Source: Bettongia penicillata ogilbyi (taxonomy: Eukaryota; Chordata; Mammalia; Diprotodontia; Potoroidae). From it: a stretch of 64,000 nucleotides of DNA. Below the pieces are notes generated by a model, which was not told where the DNA came from, made no database searches, and saw only the letters and a program-made list of their open reading frames with translations. Shown one piece after another: positions 54,312 through 64,000 of this stretch (position 1 is the first letter of the stretch; the number at the start of each line of letters is the position of its first letter). The stretch lies in NCBI GenBank assembly GCA_023548195.1, contig JAJHZJ010000532.1, positions 2,181,725 to 2,245,724 on the forward strand. Direction: 5' to 3'. The position numbers and the translations under genes were made by a program.

Positions 54312-54835
54312 TCTGGAGGAGGGGAGGAGGAGGGGAATAGGAGGGGAGGAGGAGGGGAATAGGAGGGGAGGAGGAGGGGAAGAGGAGGGGAGGAAAAGGG
54401 GCAGGAGGGAGGAGGAGGGGAAAAGGAGGAGGAGGGGGAGGAAGATGGGGAGGAGGAGGAGGGGAAGGAGGAGGGGGAGGAGGGGGAGGAGGAGGAAGAG
54501 GGGAGGAGGAGAGGAGGAGGAGGGGAGTAGGAGGGGAGTAGAAGGGGGAGGAGGAGGAAGATGGGGAGGAGGAGGGGGAGGAGGAGGAGGAACAGGGGAG
54601 GAGGAACAGGGGGAGGAGGAGGAGGGAGGGGAGGAGGAGGAGGGGAAGAAAGATGGGGATGTGGAGGGGAGGAGGAGGTGGAGGAGGAGGAAGGGAGGAG
54701 GAGGGGGATGAGGAGGAAGATGGGAAGGAGGAGGGGGAGGAGGAGGAGGGGGAGGAAGATGGGGAGGAGGAGGAGGGGAAGGAGGAGGGGTGAGGGGGAG
54801 GGGGAGGGGGAGGAGGGGGTCGGAGGAGGAGTGAT
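54312..54835. repeat. (GGA)n-type purine minisatellite
   Basis: About 520 bp of almost pure G and A on the plus strand, built from GGA, GGGGA and GAAGAT units with no fixed period. Long Gly/Arg/Glu and Pro/Ser/Leu frames on the two strands are artefacts. A MIR-like end (GGTCCTCTGATTCCAAACAT) follows at 54865. Confidence 0.95.
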
Positions 54836-54964
54836 GATGTTGGTGGTAGTAAGTGGTAGAACTGGGTCCTCTGATTCCAAACATGGCATCACTTTCCACT
54901 GAACCAGTTTTTCAAAGCCTACTCTGGTCCCAAATAGTCATTATTTGGTGGCCCACCATCTTAG

Positions 54965-55478
54965 TATTGTAATGTTAATGTATAGTTAATGGTGGGGAGG
55001 GGGGAAGGTTAAAGATCTTTCCCACCCATTAATAGACCTCAAAACCATTTGCTAATTTCTATTGAGGCACTAGGTCAGAGGGTCATGTCATATACTCCAA
55101 GGTGAGGTTCTACCTTGGAGCTTACTCATTGGAAGTGTTTGTTTGGCCAGATGAGACTCTGAGCAGCCACTGAGGAGCTCCCCAGGTTTGAAAACCCAGA
55201 TGTTGTTGCTTTCTCTCTGTGGTAACTTTCTCTCTGTGTATGTATGTATAGTCAGACAGTTGCATCTATCTGTTGGTGTGTGATATATGCATTGCTTATG
55301 GTCAGACAGTTGGAAGCCCTGTCAGTCTTCATTTCTCTGCTTGTATTTTCTCCGTTGGCCTATGTGTTTGATTAAAGTAACTGTTGACCCCTCAGGCTAT
55401 TTCCTTTCAGAAAAGCAGATCTAAGAACCTGTACAGCAGGTCCTCCTGTGTATGCTGGGTCCTTGCTGTTACAAATAC
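54965..55478 (+). mobile_element. Solo LTR of an endogenous retrovirus family, copy 2
   Basis: It shares the order of blocks with copy 1 at 16.35 kb: CACCCATTAATAGACCTC, TTACTCATTGGAAGTGTTTG, TTTGAAAACCCAGATGTTGT, GATTAAAGTAACTGTTGACC (ATTAAA at 55371-55376), and CCTGTGTATGCTGGGTCC near the right end. No internal retroviral genes adjoin it. Confidence 0.75.
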
Positions 55479-55649
55479 GGGTCTCTGAAGTCAACTAGGT
55501 TAATACTAATGGGCATTTGTCAATGGTCCATATTAAGGAGGTTTGTTGCCATCTCAGTAAGACCTGCCAAGACTTGTGTTATGCTGGCACAATGTTTCAG
55601 AATCCAAGGGTGGCACTTCCATGCCTTAGTAAAACATCAGAGGAGGGTT
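55479..55649. other. Unique sequence
   Basis: Nothing recognised. Confidence 0.35.
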
Positions 55650-55840
55650 CTAACATAGGTGCTACCTAGATATCATGGTGAATAAACTTGGAGTCAGAAA
55701 GATCTGAGTTCGAATCCTGTCTCAGACACCAGCTAAATGATTCTGAGCCATTTAAGTTTTTTCACAGTCTCAGTTTGCTTAAGGCTGTTGTGAAAATCAA
55801 ATGGGATAACATACACATCAAGGCAAGCCAACCTTAGTGT
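55650..55840 (+). mobile_element. MIR-type SINE, plus strand, degraded
   Basis: GGTGCTACCTAGATATCATG, CTTGGAGTCAGAAAGATCTG, AGTTCGAATCCTGTCTCAGA, then a shortened core and GTTGTGAAAATCAAATGGGA. Confidence 0.75.
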
Positions 55841-56149
55841 GCAATACAAATACAAGCCATTATGTTTATTACATTACATCATGAATCATATTATGTCATA
55901 TTATACTATGTTACAGTATATTGCTTATTTTATCATACTGTGTCTTCTATTCTACTATATACCTAAAGCATCCTCTATGTCCTTGGGCTTTATAGTTGCC
56001 AGAAAGTTCTTTGATGCATTATTTCATTAGAGCCTCAAAACATCTGAGCCAGCTCTTTCTTTGTTGCGCCAAAGAGCTTCTCCCAAACAAACATCTCCCT
56101 CCTTAGTGAAGAGTAACTGTGTGACAGGGGTGAGGTGATGTTCCTAGAT
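55841..56149. other. Unique AT-rich sequence
   Basis: ATTA/ATGTTA-rich text at 55860-55960; no gene. Confidence 0.4.
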
Positions 56150-56330
56150 AACAGTGAGATCTATAAGTTTCAGAGCTGGAAAGAACTTAACATTTCTTGG
56201 CGAGGAGAAAACAGTCCTTGAGAGTTTAAATGACTCGCCCAAAGTCAGACGCTAGCAGAAGAGGCAGGATTTGGATCCCAGTCCTGTGAGTACAAGGTGA
56301 GTCCTCTCTCCAATACACAGATTTGTTCAG
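56150..56330 (+). repeat. THER1/MIR-related repeat
   Basis: TTTCAGAGCTGGAAAGAACT, AAATGACTCGCCCAAAGTCA and CAGGATTTGGATCCCAGTCC. Confidence 0.55.
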
Positions 56331-57097
56331 AGAAGGCATCTGTACCTTGTAACTGTACAATAGAGGGCACTTTCCTAAGTGAATCACCCACATCCCAAGT
56401 GTTTGAAATTAGGACATAAAAATAAGTTATCCTTATGGGAGTTAATGGTGAGGGTTCCAGTCTTGAACTTCCCTGATATAAAGAAGCATAAAGGAGAACT
56501 CTGGGCTAGGAGTCAGGAGATCTGGCTGCGAGTTAGGATGAGCAAAATGTTCACTAAGGGCAAGGAGAGAAACTGAAAGAGGGAGATGGAGAACTAGGGC
56601 ACAGTATAAAGGAAGCACACTCTGAGATACCATGCAGTTTCTCTCCTGCCCAAAGTGAGGTCATTATTTCTGCCTGGTGTGGAGCTGGGCAGGGGAAAAA
56701 GGATATTGGTGGACAGTCAGACCATGAAGCTGAGCAGGAAATGAGTCTCCTGGGATGTGGCCCTTACAAAGGAGGGAGGATCCACTGCTTCTCTTCTGGG
56801 TAAGGGAAAATAGGGAGAAATTGCACCCCCTCTCAATTACCCACTCAGGAGCAGAGAGCACTAGCTGTCCATCCCTAGTTATAGCTAGGTACTACCATCA
56901 GCTCTAAACAATCCTATTATGTGATAATGTTCCCTCAAAGCTTCAGGTTCCTCATCCAGATAATAGGTGAGCTGGACAAGGAGGTCTGGAAGGGGAAAGA
57001 GGGGGAAGTAGGAGAAGGAAAAATGGGAGGAGGAGTTTTGAAAGACAACTGATGATAAAAATGTCTGACTGATAGTTTAACTAATCTTTACAAAACA
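56331..57097. other. Unique sequence with a MIR head fragment
   Basis: 56495-56540 has GGGCTAGGAGTCAGGAGATC. Otherwise nothing recognised. Confidence 0.4.
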
Positions 57098-57366
57098 ACT
57101 TTGCTGTTCAGTCGTTTCAGTTGGGCACAAAGAAGCCCGACTCTTTGTGACCCCATTTGAGGTTTTCTTGGCAGAGATACTAGAGGGGTTTGCCATTTCC
57201 TTCTCCAACTCATTTTATAGATGAGGAAACTGAGGCAAACAGGATTAAGTGACTTATCCAGGGTCACACAGCCAGGAAATTTCTGAAGTTGGATTGAATT
57301 AAGGAAAATGAGTCTTCCTAACTCAGGGCTCCGCACCCTCTTCACTGCACCACCTAGCTGCCCTTA
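57098..57366 (-). mobile_element. MAR1-like SINE, minus strand
   Basis: Reversed tail GCTGTTCAGTCGTTTCAGTT with a short insertion, GAGGTTTTCTTGGCAGAGAT, GGTTTGCCATTTCCTTCTCC, ATAGATGAGGAAACTGAGGC, and reversed head CTGCACCACCTAGCTGCCCT. Confidence 0.9.
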
Positions 57367-57527
57367 GGGTAGCATACCTCAGGTCATACAATTAACTATA
57401 GGGCACAAGGAAGTCACTTTTGCCATAGGGTCGGGGATTGCAGGAGCTAAGGATTTCTGAGTCTACGTGTAAGTTACTATGTTCTCAAAGAATAGCACAG
57501 CCTAGAACGAGATGGGTGGATTTTTTT

Positions 57528-57780
57528 AAAATAATAACTAGTACTTATGTCATGCTTTAAGGTTTTCAAAGCACTATATCCTCAGAACACTGACAGAAAC
57601 ATATTCTGTGTTTGTGGAAGAAACCCAAGAAAAGCACTGTATTCTCAGGACAACCCTGGGAGGCTATTATTTTTCCTGTTTTACAGATGGGGAAACTAAG
57701 GCAGACAGCGATCAAAGGGTCAGACTGGGGTCACGCAGCCAGGCGACAACTGAACTCTGATTTCCTACTCCCTGAGCCAC
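57528..57780 (-). mobile_element. MIR-type SINE, minus strand, with an internal insertion
   Basis: AATAATAACTAGTACTTATG and TTTTCAAAGCACTATATCCT, then about 60 foreign bases, then TGTTTTACAGATGGGGAAAC and a worn reversed head. Confidence 0.7.
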
Positions 57781-57879
57781 CAAATGCTACAAATGACGTT
57801 ACAACCATAAGCCAACCTTTATATTTATGATGAGCTGTTATGTTTGCAAAGGGAGAAACTGTGGATTCAAGGGACAGCT

Positions 57880-58115
57880 GGGCATCACAGTATTGAGAGT
57901 GCCAGCCTGGGGTCAAGAAGACCTGAGTTCAAATGTGATCTCCAACATTAGCTGTGTGACCCTGAGCAAGTCACTTAACCCTGTTTACCTCTGTTTTCTC
58001 GTCAGTCAAATGAGCTGAAGAAGGAAATGGCAACCCACTGCAATATCTCTGCCCAGGAAAGCCCAGCGGGGTCACAAAGAGTCAGAAATGACCCCAAATG
58101 ACTAAAGAACAACCA
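57880..58115 (+). mobile_element. MAR1-like SINE, plus strand
   Basis: ACAGCTGGGCATCACAGTAT, TAGCTGTGTGACCCTGAGCA, GAAGAAGGAAATGGCAACCC, GCGGGGTCACAAAGAGTCAG, ending in TGACTAAAGAACAACC. Confidence 0.9.
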
Positions 58116-58487
58116 AGAAATAGGCCACACTCCAAGACTGACTTAAGAGGCTCCATTTACTGATATAAAAAAGAAACTCATTTATCCACACAAAAAGCCA
58201 GAACAGATAGGAGCAACACTGATTTTTCTAATGGTCAGATTGCTTCAGTCTTGGCATAGAGTCTCTAAAACGTTTTAAAAGGGTCTTGAACTCCATCTGC
58301 AAATTACATTAAGTACCTTTTAAAACTTAGGCATTTCATATGCTAAATGCCAAGTTTTGATGAAACTCTAATGGAGGAGGGATTAGGGGTGGGGAGAGAA
58401 GGCAACATAGGACGTAAGAAAACAACCTCTACCAATGCAAGAACTCTAACTTCCTGTCTTAAAAAGTTACCTGAGATACTGAACTAA
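58116..58487. other. Unique sequence
   Basis: No repeat or gene recognised. Confidence 0.4.
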
Positions 58488-58600
58488 CAACTAGTTTGAC
58501 AAAGGTCATACTGCAATAGACATAAGAAGGTAGAATCTGAACCCAGGTCTTCTTACCTGAGGCTGGGCCTCTACGTACTTCACCAGGCTAGCTCTAAATG
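58488..58600 (-). mobile_element. MIR fragment, minus strand
   Basis: AGGTAGAATCTGAACCCAGG and a worn reversed head. Confidence 0.55.
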
Positions 58601-58734
58601 TTCATATAATTTACTCTTTGTGGCACCACAGATACAATTTTGTGAGGAGCTCAATTACCAAATGTGAAAAGGCCTGTAATTATTAATATAACAGGCTGGT
58701 TAAGACAGTCACTGGTGTTGTGTAATATGCAAAA

Positions 58735-59575
58735 GTGTGGCCAGGACTATAATATAACCTTGGTCAGCCACCTTAAAAATGGTAGGTACACATTAATGCA
58801 TTGTTGGCAGAGTTATGAACTGATTCAACCATTCTGGAGAGCAATTTAGAACTATACCCAAAGGGCTATAAAACTGTGCACACCCTTTGACCCAGCAATG
58901 CCATTACAAGGTCTATATCCCAAAGAGATCAAAGAACAGGAAAATGACACATATGTACAAAAACATTTATAGCAACTCTTTTTGTGGTTTCAAAGAAGTG
59001 GAAATTGAGGGGATACCCATCATTTGGGAAATAGATGAATAAGTTGTGGGGGTGGATGGAATACTTTTGAGCTGTTAAAAAAAAAACCAATCAGGATAGT
59101 TTCAGAAAAACCTGGGAAGATTTACATGAACTGATGCAAAGTCAAGTGAGCAAAACCAGGAGAACACTGTACGCAGTAACAGCAACATTGTACAATGATC
59201 TACAATATATACAACCTTGGAGGACTTGGCTATTCCCAGCAATACAAAGATCCAGGAAAATTCTGAAGGACTTATGAGGAAAAATGTTATTCGGCTCCAG
59301 AGAAAGACCCAATGGAGTCTGAATGCAGATGGAGGCATAATTCTAAACTTTATTGTTTTGGTAGGTTTGGGGTCTGCATTTTTATAATCTATATCAAATT
59401 GCTTGACTTGTAAAGGAGAAGATGGGGAGAGAGGGAGAGAATTAGGAACTCAAAATTTTAAAAATTAATATTAAAATTTTTATTTACATGTAATTGAGAA
59501 AAATACTAAATAAAATAAAGATAATGAATAATAAAATGAATGAATAAAAATAAAAATTGTCACAAAGGAATTGAG
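58735..59575 (+). mobile_element. 5'-truncated old L1, plus strand
   Basis: The ORF2 end block reads TTGGCAGAGTTATGAACTGA and GCAATTTAGAACTATACCCA, followed by GACCCAGCAATGCCATTACA, GATGAATAAGTTGTGG and a 3' UTR with GAAAGACCCAATGGAGTCTG. An A-rich end with AATGAATAATAAAATGAATG closes it. The ORF2 Trp codon is TGG here, unlike the two younger L1 copies. About 95 bp before 58735 are unassigned. Confidence 0.8.
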
Positions 59576-59629
59576 AAGATAATGTCAACGGAGCAGTATA
59601 AGCACGTCACTATATTAATCCTACATATA

Positions 59630-59795
59630 CACTGATCATAATTGCTTGCATGTTGTCTCCCGGACTAGATGATGAACTTCGTGAGGACAGAGACTCGTTT
59701 TTGCCTTTTTTTCTATCTACAGCTCTTAGCACAGTGTCTGACACTATATGACCACATAATAAACTTAAATAAGCTTATTGACTGACTGAAAATTC
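59630..59795 (+). mobile_element. L2-type LINE 3' end, plus strand
   Basis: GCTTGCATGTTGTCTCCCGG, CTTCGTGAGGACAGAGACTC, AGCTCTTAGCACAGTGTCTG and AATAAGCTTATTGACTGACT. Confidence 0.75.
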
Positions 59796-59799
59796 ACAG

Positions 59800-60175
59800 T
59801 CCAGTCAGTAGGCATCTGTCAAGCGTCTGCTATGGGCCAGCTACTGTGCCAAGAGCTAGGGGTATGAAGAAGGACAAAATGGTCCCTTCTCACAGTCCAA
59901 TAGGAGAGACAACACACACACAATTACGTACAAGCATGAAAACACTTCTCCAGGTAAAGAACTAGAAGCCAAATGAATATCCACTGACTGAGGAATCAGT
60001 CAATCAGCAAGTATTCATTAAGCACCCACTTTGAGCTGGGCACTGTACCATGCTAGAGGCAGGGAGACAAATGCGATAATCTCTACCCATAAGGAGCATA
60101 TGATCTATCATGGGAGACAAGTACACACACACATGTACATTACTCACACATGTATGAGATAAATGCACAGTATAT
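59800..60175 (+). repeat. Two copies of the dispersed repeat seen at 9.34 kb
   Basis: Copy at 59800-59990: GCATCTGTCAAGCGTCTGCT and CTGTGCCAAGAGCTAGGGGT. Copy at 60000-60150: CAATCAGCAAGTATTCATTA and GCACTGTACCATGCTAGAGG. They lie in tandem and end near CA-rich text. Confidence 0.6.
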
Positions 60176-60184
60176 GATTACAAT

Positions 60185-60420
60185 GGTACACTAAATAAGA
60201 AGGGACAAGTGTAAGGAATTTTAAAAAATACAGGAAAATTGAAATGAACTGATACAGAATGAAATAGCACAGCCAGAAGGATACTGTATAAAAAGAAATC
60301 ACATTATGGGCAAATCCAATAACCAGTCTGCAACAACAACAGATAATGAACTCTATCTGCCTCTTCTGAGCAGAACTACAGGGACAGGATAGTGTGCACA
60401 TCACCAGATATAGCTAATGT
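60185..60420 (+). mobile_element. L1-like 3' UTR fragment, plus strand (tentative)
   Basis: GAACTGATACAGAATGAAAT, GCACAGCCAGAAGGATACTG and GCAACAACAACAGATAATGA resemble L1 3' UTR text of this genome. Weak. Confidence 0.4.
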
Positions 60421-60475
60421 ACTGGTGTTTTTTTCTTTTTTTTTTTTATTTTAATTTTAATTTTTTTTAATGTTC

Positions 60476-60934
60476 TACAATCATTTCCTTAAAGTTAAGA
60501 TTTTATCCCCCCCACCCTTCCCCCACTACCCCCCTCCCTCCCCATGAGCATACAATTCTGTTTAGGTTCTACATATACTTTCCTATTGAGCACATTTTCA
60601 CTATAGTCATGCTATGTAGTCACACTAAAATAAATGGAAGAAATCATATAACAAATCAAAACATAATACACTGAAACCCACCCACACACAAACATGATCT
60701 GCTACATTCTGCGAATGACTTCCATATTTCTTTCTCTGAGTGTGGAAGGCATTTTGCCTTAGAAGACCGACATTAGGATTTTTTTTTTTCTCAGTAAGTT
60801 ATGACAAAGCTCCAAGTCTACCAGAAAAAACTCTCGCACACTGTGGTTGTTGCTGTGCACAAAATTCTCCTGGTTCTGCTCCTTTCGCTCAGCATCAGGT
60901 CATATAAGTCCTTCCAGGCCTCCCTGAAGTCTTC
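60476..60934 (-). other. L1 3' UTR with G-rich tract
   Basis: On the minus strand a run of G blocks separated by one to four bases (reverse of 60508-60543) lies before the A-tail, capable in principle of forming a four-stranded G structure. Similar G-rich blocks precede the A-tail of the L1 at 7.0 kb and of both HAL1 3' ends. Confidence 0.6.
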
Positions 60935-63900
60935 TTATTCATCATTTCTTATGGCGCAATAGTACTCCATTACATTCATATACCATAATTTATTCAGCCA
61001 TTCCCCAATTGATGGGCATCCCCTTGACTTCCAGTTTGGGGCTACCACAAAGAGTGCTGCTATAAATATTTTTGTACACATGGGACCCTTTCCCGTTTTT
61101 ATAATCTCTTGGAGATACAGTCCTAGTAGCGATATTTCTGGGTCAAAGGGTATGCACATTTTTGTAGCCCTTTGGGCATAGTTCCAAACCGTTCTCCAGA
61201 AGGGTTGGATGATCTCACAGCTCCATCAACAATGAATTAGTGTTCCAACTCTCCCACATCCTCTCCAGCATTTATCATTTTCTTGTTCTGTCATGTTTGC
61301 CAATCTTACAGGTGTGATGTGGTACCTCGGAGTTGTTTTGATTTGCATCTCTCTAATCAATAGTGATTTAGAGCACTTTTTCATATGATTATAGATATCT
61401 TTGATTTCTTCCCCTGAAAATTGCTTGTTCATATCCTTTGACCATTTATCAATTGGGGAATGACTTGTATGGTTATATATTTGAGTCAGTTCTCTATATA
61501 TTCTAGATATGAGGCCTATATCCCCAAGCTTAGCTGTAAAATTTTTTTCCCAATTTACTACATCCCTCCAAATTTTGGTTGCATTGGGTTTGGTTGTGCA
61601 AAAACTTTTCAGTTTAAAGTAATCAAAATTGTCCATCTTGAATTTCATAATGCTTTCTATCATTTCTTTAGAAAAAAATTCTTCCCCTCTCCATAAATCT
61701 GATAAATACACTATTCTTTGCTTCTCCAGTTTATTCATGGTATCAATCTTTATACCTAAATCATGTACCCATTTGGACTTTATTCTTGTGTACAGTGTCA
61801 GGCATGGGTCTATGCCTAATTTCTGCCACACAGTTAACCAGTTTTCCCAGCAATTTTTGTTGAACAGTGAGTTCTTATCCCAGAAGCTGGGATCTTTGGG
61901 TTTATCAAACAGGAGGTTGCTATATTCCTTGCCTACTGTGTCTTGAGTGCCAAGTCTATTCCATTTGTCTACCCCTCTGTTTCTTAGCCAATACCAAGTG
62001 GTTTTGATAATTGCTGCTTTATAATACAATTTGAGGTCTGGTAGAGCTAGGCCACCTTCCCAAGCATTTCTTTTCATTAGTCCCTTTGATATTCTGGACC
62101 TTTTGTTTTTCCAAATGAATTTTGATATTATTTTATCCAGCTCTAGAAAATAATTATCTGACAGTTTATTGGTATGGCACTAAATAAGTAGATTAATTTA
62201 GGTAGAATTGTCATTTTTATTATATTAGCTCGGCCTACCCATGAACAACTGATGTTTTTCCACTTACTTAAATCTGACTTTATTTGTGCACAAAGTGTCT
62301 TGTAATTGAGTTCTTATAATCCCTGGGTTTGTTTTGGCAGGTTAACTCCTATGTATTTTATAGTGTCTACTCTAGCTTTAAATGGGATTTCTCTTTCTAT
62401 CTCTTGCTGTTGGACTTTGTTGCTAATATATAGGAATGCAGAAGATTTGTGTGGATTTATTTTGTAACCTGCAACTTTGCCAAAGTTGTTTATTATTTCA
62501 AGTAGTTTTTTACTTGAATCTCTGGGATTCTCTAAATATATCATCATACCATCTGCAAAGAGTGATAACTTAGTTTCTTCTTTGGCTATTTTTAGTCCTT
62601 CAATTTCTTTATCTTGTCTAATTGCTACTGCTAACATTTCTAGTACCATATTGAATAATAATGGTGATAATGGGCATCCTTGTTTCACCCCTGACCTTAT
62701 TGGAAATGCATCTAGCTTATCCCCGTTGCATATAATGCTTGCTGAAGGTTTTAGGTAGATACTGCTTATTATTTTATGGAAAGTTTCCTTTATTCCTATG
62801 TTCTCCAGTGTTTTTAATAGGAATGGGTGTTGTATTTTGTCGAAAACTTTTTCTGCATCAATTGAGATAATCATGTGGTTTTTGTTAGTTTTGTTGTTGA
62901 TATGATCAATAATGCTAATAGTTTTCCTAATATTGAACCAGCCCTGCATTCCTGGTATGAAATCTACCTGATCATAATGTATTATTCTCTTGATAGGATG
63001 CTGTATTCGTTTTGCTAAAATCTTGTTGAAAGTTTTTGCATCTATATTCATTAGAGAAATTGATCTATAATTTTCTTTTTCTGTTTTGTCTCTTCCTGAT
63101 TTGGGTATCAAAACCATATTTGTATCATAGAAAGAATTTGGGAGGACTCCTTCTTCCCCAATTTTCAAAAATAGTCTATATAGTATTGGAATTAACTGTT
63201 CTTTTAAAGGTTTGATAGAATTCACTTGTGAATCCATCTGGTCCTGGAGATTTTTTTCCTAGGGAGTTCATTGATGGCTTGTTCAATTTCTTTTTCTGAG
63301 ATGGGGTTGTTTAAGTATTCAATTTCCTCTTCTGTTAATCTGGGCAATTTGTATTTTTTAAAATATTCATCCATCTCATTTAGATTATCAAATTTGTGGG
63401 CATAAAGTTGGGCAAAGCAATTTCTAATTATTGTTTTAATTTCCTCCTCATTGGAGGTGAGTTCACCCCTTTCATTTTTAATATTAGTAATATGATTTTC
63501 TTCTTTCTTTTTTTTAATCAAATTGACCAAAGGTTTATCAATTTTATTAGTTTTTTCATAAAGCCAACTATTGGTTTTATTTATTAATTCAATAGTTTTC
63601 TTAATTTCAATTTTATTAATCTCTCCTTTGTTTTTCAGTATTTCTAATTTGGTATTTTCTTGAGGATTTTCAATTTGTTCTTTTTCTAGCTTTTTCAGCT
63701 GCATACCCAAGTCATTGATCTCCTCTTTCTCTATTTTATTTATGTAGGCATTCAAAGATATAAAACTTCCCCTAAGAACTGCTTTTGCAGTATCCCATAA
63801 GATTTGGTAGGTTGTCTCATTATTGTCATTCTCTTGAATGAAGTTGTTGATTGTTTCTATGATTTCTTCTTTAACCCATTCCTTCTTTAGGATTAAATTA

Positions 63901-64000
63901 TTTAGTTTCCAATTAATTTTTGCTTTATCTTTCCATGGCCTTTTATTACATATAATTTTTATTGCATTATGATCTGAGAAGGATGCACTGATTATCTCTG
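60935..64000 (-). pseudogene. L1 ORF2p (linker, RT and C-terminal region), broken
   Basis: Minus-strand pieces: a linker at 63755-63222 with [20 protein letters not shown]; the RT region from about 63237 to 62314 with [44 protein letters not shown] and [10 protein letters not shown]; then 62077-61226 with KRNAWEGGLALPDLKLYYKA; and a C-terminal part to 60935 after a TGA at 61226-61228. Two extra bases in A-runs (63251-63257 and 63202-63205), a TAA at 62314-62316, a 1-bp loss near 62168 and that TGA break it. The FADD box reads FADG, so catalysis is lost. Confidence 0.95.

Larger units (their letters stand above)
60428..64000 (-). mobile_element. L1 LINE, minus strand, 3' part (runs off the window)
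   Basis: The T-rich run at 60430-60475 is the reversed A-tail. Next comes a 3' UTR (to about 60935) with a reversed G-rich tract (CCCCCCCACCCTTCCCCCAC), and then ORF2 read from high to low coordinates. The copy is less diverged than the other L1s. The ORF2 start, ORF1 and 5' UTR would be beyond position 64000, so its 5' completeness is unknown. Confidence 0.95.

Noticed and set aside
54249..54902. Long Pro/Ser/Leu-rich and Gly/Arg/Glu-rich open frames on both strands
   Set aside because: They are translations of the purine tract at 54312-54835; any frame through such a tract stays open.
1..64000. A tRNA gene suggested by SINE heads (GTGGCGCAGTGGATAGAGC-like text)
   Set aside because: These are tRNA-derived promoter regions of SINEs. 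None folds into a full cloverleaf with an anticodon arm in my reading.
1..64000. CRISPR arrays, operons, ribosome-binding sites or other prokaryotic systems
   Set aside because: The window is eukaryotic. The regularly repeated words are SINE copies and microsatellites, not spaced direct repeats.

Overview
The window looks like a piece of a metatherian (marsupial) nuclear genome with no host protein-coding gene that I can recognise. The evidence is the repeat content. There are many MIR/CORE-type SINEs carrying two kinds of LINE-derived tails, an RTE-type LINE, a half-L1 (HAL1-like) element containing only ORF1, marsupial-style L1 elements, degraded L2 and L3/CR1 LINEs, hAT miniature elements and one family of solo LTRs. 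I cannot name the species from the sequence alone. The window behaves like intergenic or deep intronic DNA.

Layout. 0-5 kb: unique DNA and MIR-type SINEs, including a SINE nested in a SINE (1.19-1.49 kb). 5.1-7.1 kb: a 5'-truncated L1 with target-site duplications. 7-16 kb: SINEs, two hAT miniature elements, L2 and L3/CR1 relics, and two repeat-free stretches that could be conserved non-coding elements (11.0-11.5 and 15.8-16.2 kb). 16.3-16.9 kb: a solo LTR inside a SINE. 17-25 kb: SINEs, an L2 relic and microsatellites. 25.7-27.4 kb: an old L1/HAL1 5' half, minus strand. 28.3-34.3 kb: an RTE tail, a HAL1 3' end inserted in a MIR, L3/CR1, L1 and L2 relics. 36.57-40.65 kb: a nearly complete RTE element, minus strand, flanked by a perfect 10-bp duplication. 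41-51 kb: SINEs, two hAT elements, L1 relics, an L2 3' end and an unassigned repeat present twice. 51.43-54.18 kb: a nearly full-length HAL1-like element with a 5' UTR, a frameshifted ORF1, a 3' UTR and no ORF2. 54.3-54.8 kb: a 520-bp G/A tract. 55.0-55.5 kb: a second copy of the solo LTR. 57-60.4 kb: SINEs and LINE 3' ends. 60.43-64.0 kb: the 3' portion of an L1 on the minus strand, running off the window, with a broken ORF2.

How the parts relate. No protein here looks intact: each long reading frame is a retrotransposon remnant with stops, frameshifts or lost catalytic residues. The informative content is the relations between mobile elements: the RTE whose 3' end is shared with one SINE class, the ORF1-only element that must borrow L1 ORF2, hAT elements that repeatedly landed on CTAG-like sites in SINE tails, and an in-frame stop shared by two L1 copies. 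All family names rest on my recognition of motifs and layout, not on a database search.
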